Part shown: piece after piece, positions 43,295-50,783 of the stretch
Numbering within the stretch: the stretch's first letter is position 1
Layout: each line of letters opens with the position of its first letter
DNA from: Colimorpha_A sp045543555
GTDB lineage: Bacteria; Bacillota; Clostridia; Oscillospirales; CAG-272
Length of the DNA stretch: 64,000 nucleotides
Assembly: GCA_045543555.1 (NCBI GenBank)
Contig: JAZQMQ010000020.1
Coordinates: 36,384 to 100,383, forward strand
Reading direction: 5' to 3'
Position numbers and translations under genes: made by a program
The notes under the pieces: generated by a model
What the model saw: the letters and a program-made list of their open reading frames with translations, nothing else
Databases searched by the model: none
What the model was told of the DNA's origin: nothing

Positions 43295-43921
43295 TTGAAG
43301 CTTTGTCAGATAATCGGAGCAGGTCCGTCGGATTTTACGGTCAGAAAAAACGGTTATATCATCTGTGCAGACGGCGGATATGATCGACTGCATGCCAAAA
43401 ATATTACACCCGACCTGATAATCGGAGATTTCGACTCCTCGGAGTATATTCCGAGCGGAAACGTAAAGCGATTCCCCGTAAAAAAGGACGACACCGACAC
43501 CCTTCTCGCAATCAAGGAGGCGATAGCCCTCGGCTTCGACACCATTTATGTCTTCGGCGGCATGGGCGGTCAGCTTGACCATACCATAGCTAACCTCCAA
43601 TCACTTATTTTCGCACGCCAAAGTAGTGTTAACGCGATTTTGTACGGCTACGGTCAATGCGCCGCTGTAATTGATGGAAAATCATCCTTGAACTTTAAAG
43701 GCAAGGAAAACGGTCGCCTTTCGGTGTTTGCCGTCGGCTCAGACGCCTTGGGCGTTAGCGTAAAGGGCGCGGAATATGAAGCGGAGGGCATAACCCTTTC
43801 CCCTACCTTTCCTCTCGGCGTAAGCAATTCATTTGTCGGAAAGGACGTACAAATTTCTTTAAGCAGCGGACATCTTCTCGTTATATGGGAGGGTCAGCCC
43901 GAGGATGCAGAATTTATGTAA
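43295..43921 (+). CDS. thiN: Thiamine diphosphokinase
   Basis: ThiN pyrophosphorylates thiamine to the coenzyme TPP. The 208-residue protein has the conserved CADGGYDRL (about 25-33), DLIIGDFDS (about 45-53), KDDTDTLLAI (about 67-76) and GGMGGQLDHTIANL (about 89-102) motifs. It starts with TTG after AAGAAGGTGG. In many Firmicutes it follows rpe/rsgA; here it is followed by a PHP-domain gene after 12 bases. Confidence 0.95.
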   Translation: MKLCQIIGAGPSDFTVRKNGYIICADGGYDRLHAKNITPDLIIGDFDSSEYIPSGNVKRFPVKKDDTDTLLAIKEAIALGFDTIYVFGGMGGQLDHTIANLQSLIFARQSSVNAILYGYGQCAAVIDGKSSLNFKGKENGRLSVFAVGSDALGVSVKGAEYEAEGITLSPTFPLGVSNSFVGKDVQISLSSGHLLVIWEGQPEDAEFM

Positions 43922-43933
43922 GAGGAAGAACTT

Positions 43934-44725
43934 ATGAAATTCAAGATAGATCACGATTTTCACATTCACTCTCAGCTTTCACTGTGCTCATCAGATCCCG
44001 AGCAGAACCCCGAGTCAATTCTCAAATACGCCGAGGAGAACGGTATTACCACCCTATGCCTAACCGATCATTATTGGGATTCCACAGTCGAGGGCGCGTC
44101 AGAATGGTATGAAAAGCAGGGTTTCGACCACATAAAGCAGTCCCTTCCTTTGCCTCAAGGCAAAAATACCCGTTTCCTTTTCGGTTGCGAGACAGAAATG
44201 GATAAATTCTTCACGGTCGGCATACCGAAAGAAAGATTCGACGATTTCGATTTCATAGTTATCCCAACCACCCACATGCACATGGTAGGCTTCACCATTC
44301 CCACCGAGGCGGAATTTGACCTCGAAATGAAGGCGAAGCTTTGGGTAACTCGCCTTGACAAGCTTTTGGATTTGGATCTTCCGTTTGAGAAGGTAGGAAT
44401 AGCCCATTTAAACTGTAGCCTTATACATAACCATGACAGAAACGATTTTCTTAAAACTATGAACATGATACCCGACAGCGAAATGGGAAGAGTTTTCGAG
44501 AAAGCCTCAAGACTTGGTTGCGGAATCGAGTTGAATATGTACTATTCTCCCGATGAAGAGGATACAGTCCTCCGTCCATTCAAAATAGCGAAGGAGTGCG
44601 GTTGCAAATTCTACTATGCATCCGACGCCCATCATCCCGACGGTTTCAAAAAAAAGCTAGATTTCGCCCACCGCTTTATCGATTACCTCGGACTTGAAGA
44701 AAAAGATAAATTTATTATCGGATAA
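43934..44725 (+). CDS. PHP-domain phosphoesterase (histidinol-phosphatase-like)
   Basis: A 263-residue polymerase-and-histidinol-phosphatase fold protein. Metal ligands are visible as DFHIHSQ (HxH, about 9-13), LTDHYWD, GCETEMD, HMHMVG and a C-terminal SDAHHPDG. Family members hydrolyse phosphate esters with a trinuclear metal site. It lacks an obvious histidine-synthesis context, so the substrate is open. RBS GAGGAAG. It is cotranscribed with thiN and closed by a hairpin. Confidence 0.87.
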   Translation: MKFKIDHDFHIHSQLSLCSSDPEQNPESILKYAEENGITTLCLTDHYWDSTVEGASEWYEKQGFDHIKQSLPLPQGKNTRFLFGCETEMDKFFTVGIPKERFDDFDFIVIPTTHMHMVGFTIPTEAEFDLEMKAKLWVTRLDKLLDLDLPFEKVGIAHLNCSLIHNHDRNDFLKTMNMIPDSEMGRVFEKASRLGCGIELNMYYSPDEEDTVLRPFKIAKECGCKFYYASDAHHPDGFKKKLDFAHRFIDYLGLEEKDKFIIG

Positions 44726-44765
44726 TAAGAAAGAGCCAATTTCTTGGCTTTTTCTTATTATTTTT
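44724..44765. terminator. Bidirectional terminator
   Basis: Stem AATAAGAAAGAGCCAA with TTGGCTTTTTCTTATT, loop TTTC, T-rich on both sides. It serves the PHP gene and the opposing pseudogene. Confidence 0.88.
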
Positions 44766-45719
44766 TCACCCCGTTTGCAACCTTGAGGTAATCGTTTGAG
44801 AGGATAGTATCGATGCCCCAATCGAGGAATTTTTGTGCTTCCTCGGGGTCGTCTGACCAGAAAACGTTACAGATTATACCGTTTTCCTTTGCCTTTTTGA
44901 CGGTGTTTTCATCAAAATAGGGCTTGAAAAGCTGTATTTTCTTTATTCCGAGCTTAAGCGCGCGGTCAACCATCGACATCTTGTCCCGGTTTCCGTCCCA
45001 GCCCAGACAAACGAGGATGTCGGGTACGTACGCCATCGCCTCCGATGCACGCTTATCAGATGACGTCATAAAATAACAGTGACCCTGTGCGCCATACTTA
45101 CGGATAAGGGCTACTATCTCCCTCAGCTTTGAATCGGGAGCTTCGATATCCAATATCTTGACGTGGATATTCATAATTACCTTACCCGCGAATTTACGGA
45201 GAATCTCCTCAAAGGTGGGTATTTTCAGCCCTGCGAATCTTTCACCGTGCTTTACGCCAAAATCAAGGGTAAGAAGCTCCTCGTAGGTCTTTTCGGTAAT
45301 TTTTCCCGTACCGTTTGATACTCTGTCAATCTCGTTTCCACCCTGAGATGCGATCTTCACCTCGGAGGGCGCGGGATGAGCCTTGAAATATTTGCCGACG
45401 ATGTTTCCCTGTCTGTCTATGGCATGGGTGGTGTTTCTGTAGCCGCCTCGGTCTTCTCAGCCGCGTTTACGAAAACGATCGCATTACAACGCTTCGCGGC
45501 AGAAATCGCACGCTCCATAATGTCTGCATTGTATTTTTCAATCGATGCGTGAAAATCCGCCCTTCCCTTCTGATCAGCGGGAACGTCGGAATATTCGGGG
45601 AGAACAATCAGATCGAGACTGCTGTCACACTCGTCGAGAAGCTTTACCATTCCTTCGTAGCAAGCGGCGGTGTCGGCGCCGTCAAAGGAATAGTATGGCT
45701 GAATTACGCAAACCTTCAT
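44758..45719 (-). pseudogene. Chimeric pseudogene: carbon-nitrogen hydrolase start fused to GDPD end
   Basis: From the ATG at 45719 (RBS AAAGGA) the frame reads as the N-terminus of a nitrilase-superfamily amidase: MKVCVIQPYYSFDG, with catalytic Glu in LIVLPEYSDVP. At about 45442-45448 a one-base loss (GAGGCGGCT where GAGGGCGGCT is expected) breaks it. The next frame continues the same enzyme, GYRNTTHAIDRQGNIVGKYF, to HPAPSEV. Without a stop it then turns into the middle of a glycerophosphodiester phosphodiesterase: EIDRVSNGTGKITEKTYEEL to the normal GDPD C-terminus (SNDYLKVANG). The amidase Cys/Lys half and the GDPD catalytic HRG start are both missing. An internal deletion joined two former neighbours. 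Confidence 0.8.
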
Positions 45720-45797
45720 TGTTTTTATCCTTTCATCAGATAAGCATTTTCAGGATGATTATAACACAACTTACTTAAACATGCATTACGTTTTATC

Positions 45798-45826
45798 TTG
45801 CAATTAACACAATACTATGATATACT
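45798..45826 (+). promoter_or_regulatory. Promoter of the ZIP transporter gene
   Basis: TTGCAA (45798-45803), 17 bases, TATACT (45821-45826). Confidence 0.75.
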
Positions 45827-45852
45827 GTTTATGCAAAAAGGAGAATAAACTT

Positions 45853-46605
45853 ATGCCAATACTACTTACAGCAATCGGAGTCGGAGGTGCCACGATAATA
45901 GGTGCTCTGCTCGGATTTGCACTAAAAGAGCCATCCCATAAATTAAGCGATATAATCCTTTCATTTGCTGCGGGAGTAATGCTTGCAGCAGCAATTCTGG
46001 GTCTTATCGTGCCGTCACTTGAATATGGCGGAAAATTCGGAATAGTAATGACCGTCGTGGGCATTTTGTGCGGAGCTGTCTGCCTTAACCTCATCGATAA
46101 ATTAGTTCCGCACCTTCACAAAATCACAGGCGTTGACATCGAAGCCCATTCGGAAAAGAGTCAAAAATTAAGCAAGATATTGCTTTTTGTAATCGCAATA
46201 GCAATACATAATCTTCCCGAGGGAATTGCCGCGGGCGTATCCTTCGGAGCAGAGGATATCTCAGCAGCAATAACAGTTGCGGGAGGAATAGCTCTCCAGA
46301 ATATTCCCGAGGGTATGGTAATAATCGCGCCCATGATAGCCGCGGGAATAAGTCGAAGGCGCACGTTCATTATTGCAATGATGACGGGTGTCGTTGAGGT
46401 TTTGGGTACATTTATCGGATACTTTGCCGTCTCCGTATCGAATACAATTCTCCCCTTTGCCCTCTCATTTGCGGGAGGCACTATGCTATACGTAATAAGC
46501 GATGAAATGATCCCCGAAACACACGCCCACGGAAGCGAGCGCGCGGCGACCTTCTCCCTGCTTGCAGGCTTCTGTCTTATGCTGACATTTGATTTCGTAT
46601 TATGA
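45853..46605 (+). CDS. ZIP family divalent metal transporter
   Basis: A 250-residue protein with about eight membrane helices and a His-rich loop (HLHKITGVDIEAH). The metal-site helices read AIAIHNLPEGIAAG and GGIALQNIPEGMVI, the ZIP signature HNxPEG / QNxPEG. ZIP proteins carry zinc or other divalent metals into the cytoplasm. The ATG at 45853 follows AAAGGAG; an earlier frame start at 45817 lies in the promoter. Monocistronic, with a hairpin terminator. Confidence 0.93.
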   Translation: MPILLTAIGVGGATIIGALLGFALKEPSHKLSDIILSFAAGVMLAAAILGLIVPSLEYGGKFGIVMTVVGILCGAVCLNLIDKLVPHLHKITGVDIEAHSEKSQKLSKILLFVIAIAIHNLPEGIAAGVSFGAEDISAAITVAGGIALQNIPEGMVIIAPMIAAGISRRRTFIIAMMTGVVEVLGTFIGYFAVSVSNTILPFALSFAGGTMLYVISDEMIPETHAHGSERAATFSLLAGFCLMLTFDFVL

Positions 46606-46677
46606 TAATTCAAAGTCACGTTCAGGCACCACGAAGCACTTTTGTTCAGAATAATAAAATAAGCGAAATATTCTTTT

Positions 46678-46718
46678 GATCCTTCTTTTTCACCCATGTA
46701 AGAAGGATCTTTGTTTTA
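46678..46718 (+). terminator. Probable terminator downstream of the ZIP gene
   Basis: Stem GATCCTTCTT/AAGAAGGATC followed by TTTGTTTTA, about 70 bases after the ZIP stop. Confidence 0.7.
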
Positions 46719-46735
46719 TATTATTCAAATCATTA

Positions 46736-46764
46736 TTGCAATACCGTAATTATTATGATAAAAT
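46736..46764 (+). promoter_or_regulatory. Promoter of the TPR/DUF4037 pair
   Basis: TTGCAA (46736-46741), 17 bases, TAAAAT (46759-46764). Confidence 0.7.
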
Positions 46765-46799
46765 AATATCACAACACTTGACGGATGAGGAACTATTCT

Positions 46800-47552
46800 A
46801 TGGCAAATCCACGCATTTCGACCGACAGAATCTTAAGTAAGCTCGACGAATATCTATCGCGCAACGACTACGACAGCGCCGAAAGACATCTTTTATATTG
46901 GCTATCGGAAGCTGATGGCACGGGGGATCATCGCACGGAGCTTTTGATAAGGAACGAGCTTATGGGGCTTTACAGAAAACGCGGAAAAAGAGACGAGGCT
47001 CTTAACAGCGTAGAGAAGGCTCTGACAAAGATAGATTTTCTCGGAATAAATGATCAGGTCGGCGCTGCAACAACGTTTCTTAACTGTGCAACCGTATATA
47101 AAGCATTCGAAATGGCTGAAAGATCTCTTCCGCTTTTTGAAAAAGCAAGGCAAATATATGAAAAAAAGCTTGAAAAAAACGACGGAAGGCTCGGCGGGCT
47201 TTATAACAACATGGCGCTTTCATTGTCCGACTTAAATCGTTTTTCCGAAGCAAAAGAGCTATTTAACAAAGCAATTGAAATAATGAATTCAAACGGCTCA
47301 CTTCTCGAAGTTGCAATAACACTGCTCAACCTTGCAACCATGGTGGAAAACGAATTGGGACTTGAAAACGCCTGTGAGATCATCGAGGAATATTTGGAAA
47401 AAGCAAGGGGCATACTTGAAAATTGGGATAACAAAAACGGGTACTATGCCTTTGTATGTGACAAATGCGCATCGGTTTACGGCTATTACGGTCACTTTGC
47501 TTACGAAAACGAGCTTAATGAGCGCGTAAGGAGGATATATGAAGGGTCTTGA
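46800..47552 (+). CDS. Tetratricopeptide repeat protein
   Basis: A 250-residue all-helical protein made of TPR-type repeats; clear units are NDYDSAERHLLYWLSEAD, GKRDEALNSVEKAL, AERSLPLFEKARQIYEK, and LYNNMALSLSDLNRFSEAKE. No signal peptide or other domain. The start at ATG 46800 follows GAGGAACT. It overlaps the DUF4037 gene by 14 bases; the two probably act as a pair, the TPR protein serving as scaffold or regulator (inference). Confidence 0.88.
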   Translation: MANPRISTDRILSKLDEYLSRNDYDSAERHLLYWLSEADGTGDHRTELLIRNELMGLYRKRGKRDEALNSVEKALTKIDFLGINDQVGAATTFLNCATVYKAFEMAERSLPLFEKARQIYEKKLEKNDGRLGGLYNNMALSLSDLNRFSEAKELFNKAIEIMNSNGSLLEVAITLLNLATMVENELGLENACEIIEEYLEKARGILENWDNKNGYYAFVCDKCASVYGYYGHFAYENELNERVRRIYEGS

Positions 47553-48480
47553 GCTTTCCGAGAGGTTTTACTTTGAATTCGGTGCTCCCATGCTTAAAGA
47601 ACAGTTCTCGGATATCCTCCCTCTCATTGCTGTTGGACTTTGCGGAAGCGGTTCGGAATGCTTCGGATACGACGACGATATTTCAGCCGATCACGATTTT
47701 GAGCCGGGATTTTGCATTTTCATTCCAGACGAGGACGTTTTGAGCAGACGCGACGCGTTTCTGCTGGAAAGAGCGTATTCAAAGCTGCCGAAGGAATATC
47801 TCGGATATAAGCGAAGCATATTAAGTCCCGTCGGCGGAAACAGACACGGCGTGATCAGGATCAGTGATTTTTTCCTTTCAAAAACAGGCACTCGGGACGG
47901 TGAGCTTTCTTCTTCGCAGTGGTTTTCCCTGCCCGAGCAATCACTTGCGGAGGCTGTAAACGGAAAGATCTTTTTTGATGGCTCGGGACAAATTACAAGC
48001 ATAAGAAAAAGGCTAAAATACTTTCCAAACGACGTAAGACTCAAAAAGCTTGCAGGTGAAATACTGATGATGGGGCAATCGGGTCAGTATAACTACCCCC
48101 GTTGCATTAAGCGGCAGGAAATGGGAGCTGCTCAGCTTGCCATAAACGAATTCGTTAAAAGCGCAATGCACACGGTCTTCCTGCTGAATTCATCATATAT
48201 GCCATACTATAAATGGAGCTTCAGGGCGTTAAGAGAGCTTCCTATCTTATCGGAGCTTGATCAACCGTTCGAATATCTTATTTCAAGCGGTAATACTCAG
48301 AATGAGGTTAAATCGAAATCGGAAATTTGCGAGGATATCTGTTCCTTAATATTTGGGGAGCTCAAAGCTCAAGGCTTGTCCGACGTCTCGTCACCGTCAG
48401 CCGAAGCTCACGCATATGAAGTAAACAAATGTATTTCTAACGAAAAGATCAGAAATCTGCACATAATGTATGCAATATAA
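47539..48480 (+). CDS. DUF4037 nucleotidyltransferase-like protein
   Basis: A 313-residue protein. The N-terminal region GLCGSGSECFGYDDDISADHDFEPG (about 34-58) matches DUF4037, whose GSGSE and downstream acidic residues resemble the metal site of nucleotidyltransferases. The C-terminal part is helical, with an arginine-rich FRALRELPILSELDQPFEY. The substrate is unknown; antitoxin-like or antibiotic-modifying relatives exist in the fold. Start ATG with AAGGAGGAT inside the TPR gene shows coupling. Confidence 0.85.
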   Translation: MKGLELSERFYFEFGAPMLKEQFSDILPLIAVGLCGSGSECFGYDDDISADHDFEPGFCIFIPDEDVLSRRDAFLLERAYSKLPKEYLGYKRSILSPVGGNRHGVIRISDFFLSKTGTRDGELSSSQWFSLPEQSLAEAVNGKIFFDGSGQITSIRKRLKYFPNDVRLKKLAGEILMMGQSGQYNYPRCIKRQEMGAAQLAINEFVKSAMHTVFLLNSSYMPYYKWSFRALRELPILSELDQPFEYLISSGNTQNEVKSKSEICEDICSLIFGELKAQGLSDVSSPSAEAHAYEVNKCISNEKIRNLHIMYAI

Positions 48481-48517
48481 AACGACTGCGGTAATTTTAC
48501 CGCAGTCGTTTATTTTT
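48481..48517 (+). terminator. Terminator of the TPR/DUF4037 pair
   Basis: Stem AACGACTGCGGTA/TACCGCAGTCGTT followed by TATTTTTTC. It also faces the convergent putP gene. Confidence 0.92.
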
Positions 48518-48532
48518 TCTTAATGCGAAGGA

Positions 48533-50023
48533 TCAATCCTCGGTATTTGCCGTAGCTCTGTCAAATATAGCTGTGATTTCCTCCGAGGGCTTCTTATCGA
48601 TAAGCGTTACAACGATAGCGACCAGCATACTTACTGCAAATCCGGGAATAAGCTCGTAAATACCGGTTGGTCCCGAAAGGTAAATAAGCCAAAGAACGTC
48701 AACGAGCGCTCCGCTGATAACTCCCGCAAGCGCACCCTTATATGTAAATCTGCGCCAAAAGAGTGAGAGTATGATTACGGGTCCGAATGCAGAGCCAAAG
48801 CCTGCCCATGCGTTTTCAACGAGATTCATAATAGCCTGTGCGCCGTCACCCTTACTGCTTGCGATAAAGTATGCAACAACCGCAACTACAAGAACGACCG
48901 CACGTCCTACCCACAGTACCTCCTTATCGGAAGCCTTCTTGCGAATAAGAGGCTTATAAATATCTGCGGTGAAGGAGGAGGATGCAACGAGAAGCTGGCT
49001 GTCAGCAGTTGACATCGATGCCGCTATTATAGCCGAGAGAAGAATTCCCGCAATAAATGATGGAAAGAGCATTCTCGCAAGCTCGATAAATACCATACTC
49101 TGATTACCGGTAGAAAGAAGCGCCTCACCGACAAGCATTCTTCCGAAATATGCGATAACGATTACCGCACCAAGCGAGAGAATGACCCACGTGATAGCGA
49201 CAATAGCGGATTTTTTTACCATAGAAGCCTTCTTGATTGCCATAAAGCGAACGAGAATGTGAGGCATACCGAAGTATCCAAGACCCCAAGCAAGACCGTT
49301 TATAATGTCCTTAAAGGACGCGGAGAAAATATTTTTTACAAACTCATATTTTTCACCGTTAAACTCAACGACGTTGGAGAGCAGTGCGGTATTGAGATCC
49401 TTCGTTATAACAACAATGATCGGAACCGCAAGAACCGCAATAAGCATAAGGATTCCCTGGAAAAAGTCCGTCCAGCAAACCGCCTTGTAGCCGCCAAGGA
49501 AGGTGTAGGTGATGAGAATTACAGCGAAAATGAGCATTGCAGTGCTCTTCTCTATATCGAACATAGAGGTGAACACGTTCGCTCCCGCAACGAAGGCGGA
49601 TGCGACGTAAACCGTGAAGCAGGTGAGAAATACTACCGCACAAACGACCTGCAGAGATTTTCTCTTGGTTGCAAAACGGTTTGAAAGATACTGAGGGACG
49701 GTAATTGCATCGCCTGCCGCCTGTGAGAAGCGACGAAGTCTGCGCGCAACAAGTATCCAGTTAAGCGCAGTACCGATCGCAAGACCGATTCCTATCCAAG
49801 CCTGTCCCAATCCAAAAGCGAGAATGCTTCCGGGAAGTCCCATAAGCAACCAAGCGCTCATATCCGACGCCTGCGCGCTCATAGCAGTTACCCAAGGGCC
49901 CATGCTTCTTCCGCCGAGGAAATAATCCTTTTCCGATGCACTTTTCGACCTAAAAAAGAATAATATTCCTATGCCGAGCATAGAAACAAAATAAAGTATT
50001 AGTGCCAAAAGCTCAAAGTTCAT
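48533..50023 (-). CDS. putP: Sodium/proline symporter PutP
   Basis: A 496-residue sodium:solute symporter (SSS family) with about 13 membrane helices. Diagnostic segments are GGRSMGPWVTAMSAQASDMSAW (about 38-59, sodium site in helix 2) and AAIMAASMSTADSQLL-like sequence (here SAIIAASMSTADSQLLVA, about 335-352). These match PutP well. It has its own promoter (50068-50096) and imports proline with Na+, for osmoprotection or nutrition. Confidence 0.94.
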   Translation of the reverse strand: MNFELLALILYFVSMLGIGILFFFRSKSASEKDYFLGGRSMGPWVTAMSAQASDMSAWLLMGLPGSILAFGLGQAWIGIGLAIGTALNWILVARRLRRFSQAAGDAITVPQYLSNRFATKRKSLQVVCAVVFLTCFTVYVASAFVAGANVFTSMFDIEKSTAMLIFAVILITYTFLGGYKAVCWTDFFQGILMLIAVLAVPIIVVITKDLNTALLSNVVEFNGEKYEFVKNIFSASFKDIINGLAWGLGYFGMPHILVRFMAIKKASMVKKSAIVAITWVILSLGAVIVIAYFGRMLVGEALLSTGNQSMVFIELARMLFPSFIAGILLSAIIAASMSTADSQLLVASSSFTADIYKPLIRKKASDKEVLWVGRAVVLVVAVVAYFIASSKGDGAQAIMNLVENAWAGFGSAFGPVIILSLFWRRFTYKGALAGVISGALVDVLWLIYLSGPTGIYELIPGFAVSMLVAIVVTLIDKKPSEEITAIFDRATANTED

Positions 50024-50067
50024 AAACGTTGCCTGCCTTTCTCTTGGTCTTTTTAAGACTTTATTTC

Positions 50068-50096
50068 ATTATAACATACTTTGAAGGAAAGTGCAA
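50068..50096 (-). promoter_or_regulatory. Promoter of putP
   Basis: Minus strand TTGCAC (50091-50096), 17 bases, TATAAT (50068-50073). Confidence 0.8.
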
Positions 50097-50189
50097 ACGT
50101 TTTTTGAATTTTTATTAACATTTTTCTTATTTTTATTAGTTTTCTCGACAAAATAGCTTCGCTAATAACCATAGCTGTTTTGTACAATG

Positions 50190-50348
50190 TCATTTATCGT
50201 CGTCTGTCATTCCAATAAAATAATCTGCAGATACACCGTAATAACGGCACAAGCGTATTTTTTCTGTTGGACCGGAATCCCCGCTTTTATCGCGCTTATT
50301 GACTTTATCGTAGGACTGACAAAAAAGGCAGATGCAAACGGAAATATC
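50190..50348 (-). pseudogene. 3' remnant of an XRE-family regulator
   Basis: A minus-strand frame with no usable start ends at TGA 50190-50192 with ...GDSGPTEKIRLCRYYGVSADYFIGMTDDDK. The part LCRYYGVSADYFIGMTDD is the standard end of phage-type helix-turn-helix repressors, just after the DNA-binding domain. The helix-turn-helix itself is degenerate and Cys-rich. It lies in a stretch of about 430 bases (50024-50457) that otherwise holds only the putP promoter, an imperfect hairpin near 50150-50188 and a terminator. Confidence 0.65.
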
Positions 50349-50415
50349 ATAATTTGACTTATTTTTTATAGCAACTGTCGATATTTGTCTGTTCCCGCTA
50401 TTCGTTATAAGAAAG

Positions 50416-50450
50416 TAAAAAAGATCCGCATTTTTTGCGGATCTTTTTCT
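50416..50450 (-). terminator. Terminator of the small membrane-protein gene
   Basis: Minus strand stem AGATCCGCA/TGCGGATCT followed by TTTTTTAC. Strong on the plus strand as well. Confidence 0.9.
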
Positions 50451-50457
50451 GTTTTAT

Positions 50458-50727
50458 TCATTTATTTCTGTAACCTCTGATGCCCATCATTATCTGGAGT
50501 ATCGAAATGATAACCGCAAATGCGATGGGTATGATCCCGAGCAGATTATCGTGATCAATTATTAAAGACATACCGAAAATAAAGGATGCAAATGTCGCGC
50601 CAAGACCGATAATTGCGATCACAACCACAAGAATACGGTATTTTTTCGTCGTAGCCTTTTCTTCGGGTACTACAAGCATCATCAGCTCCATATAAAGCTC
50701 AACAAGTATTTCAAAAAGTATATCCAA
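50458..50727 (-). CDS. Small two-helix membrane protein
   Basis: From TTG at 50727, preceded by AGAAGG at good spacing, 89 residues. An amphipathic start (LDILFEILVELYMELMM) is followed by a charged EEKATTKKYR and two membrane helices (YRILVVVIAIIGLGATFASF; LGIIPIAFAVIISILQI). Function is not recognised. A longer frame to 50811 would pass through the aconitase terminator and was rejected. It may be expressed by read-through from the aconitase gene. The exact start is uncertain. Confidence 0.6.
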   Translation of the reverse strand: MDILFEILVELYMELMMLVVPEEKATTKKYRILVVVIAIIGLGATFASFIFGMSLIIDHDNLLGIIPIAFAVIISILQIMMGIRGYRNK

Positions 50728-50753
50728 AAGCTTACCTTCTTTTAATGTCACAA

Positions 50754-50778
50754 AACAGGGCGGCTCAGCCGCCCTGTT
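50754..50778 (-). terminator. Hairpin after the aconitase-family gene
   Basis: Stem AACAGGGCGGC/GCCGCCCTGTT with a three-base loop, followed on the minus strand by TTGTG. The weak T-run suggests partial read-through into the next gene. Confidence 0.75.
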
Positions 50779-50783
50779 AATTT

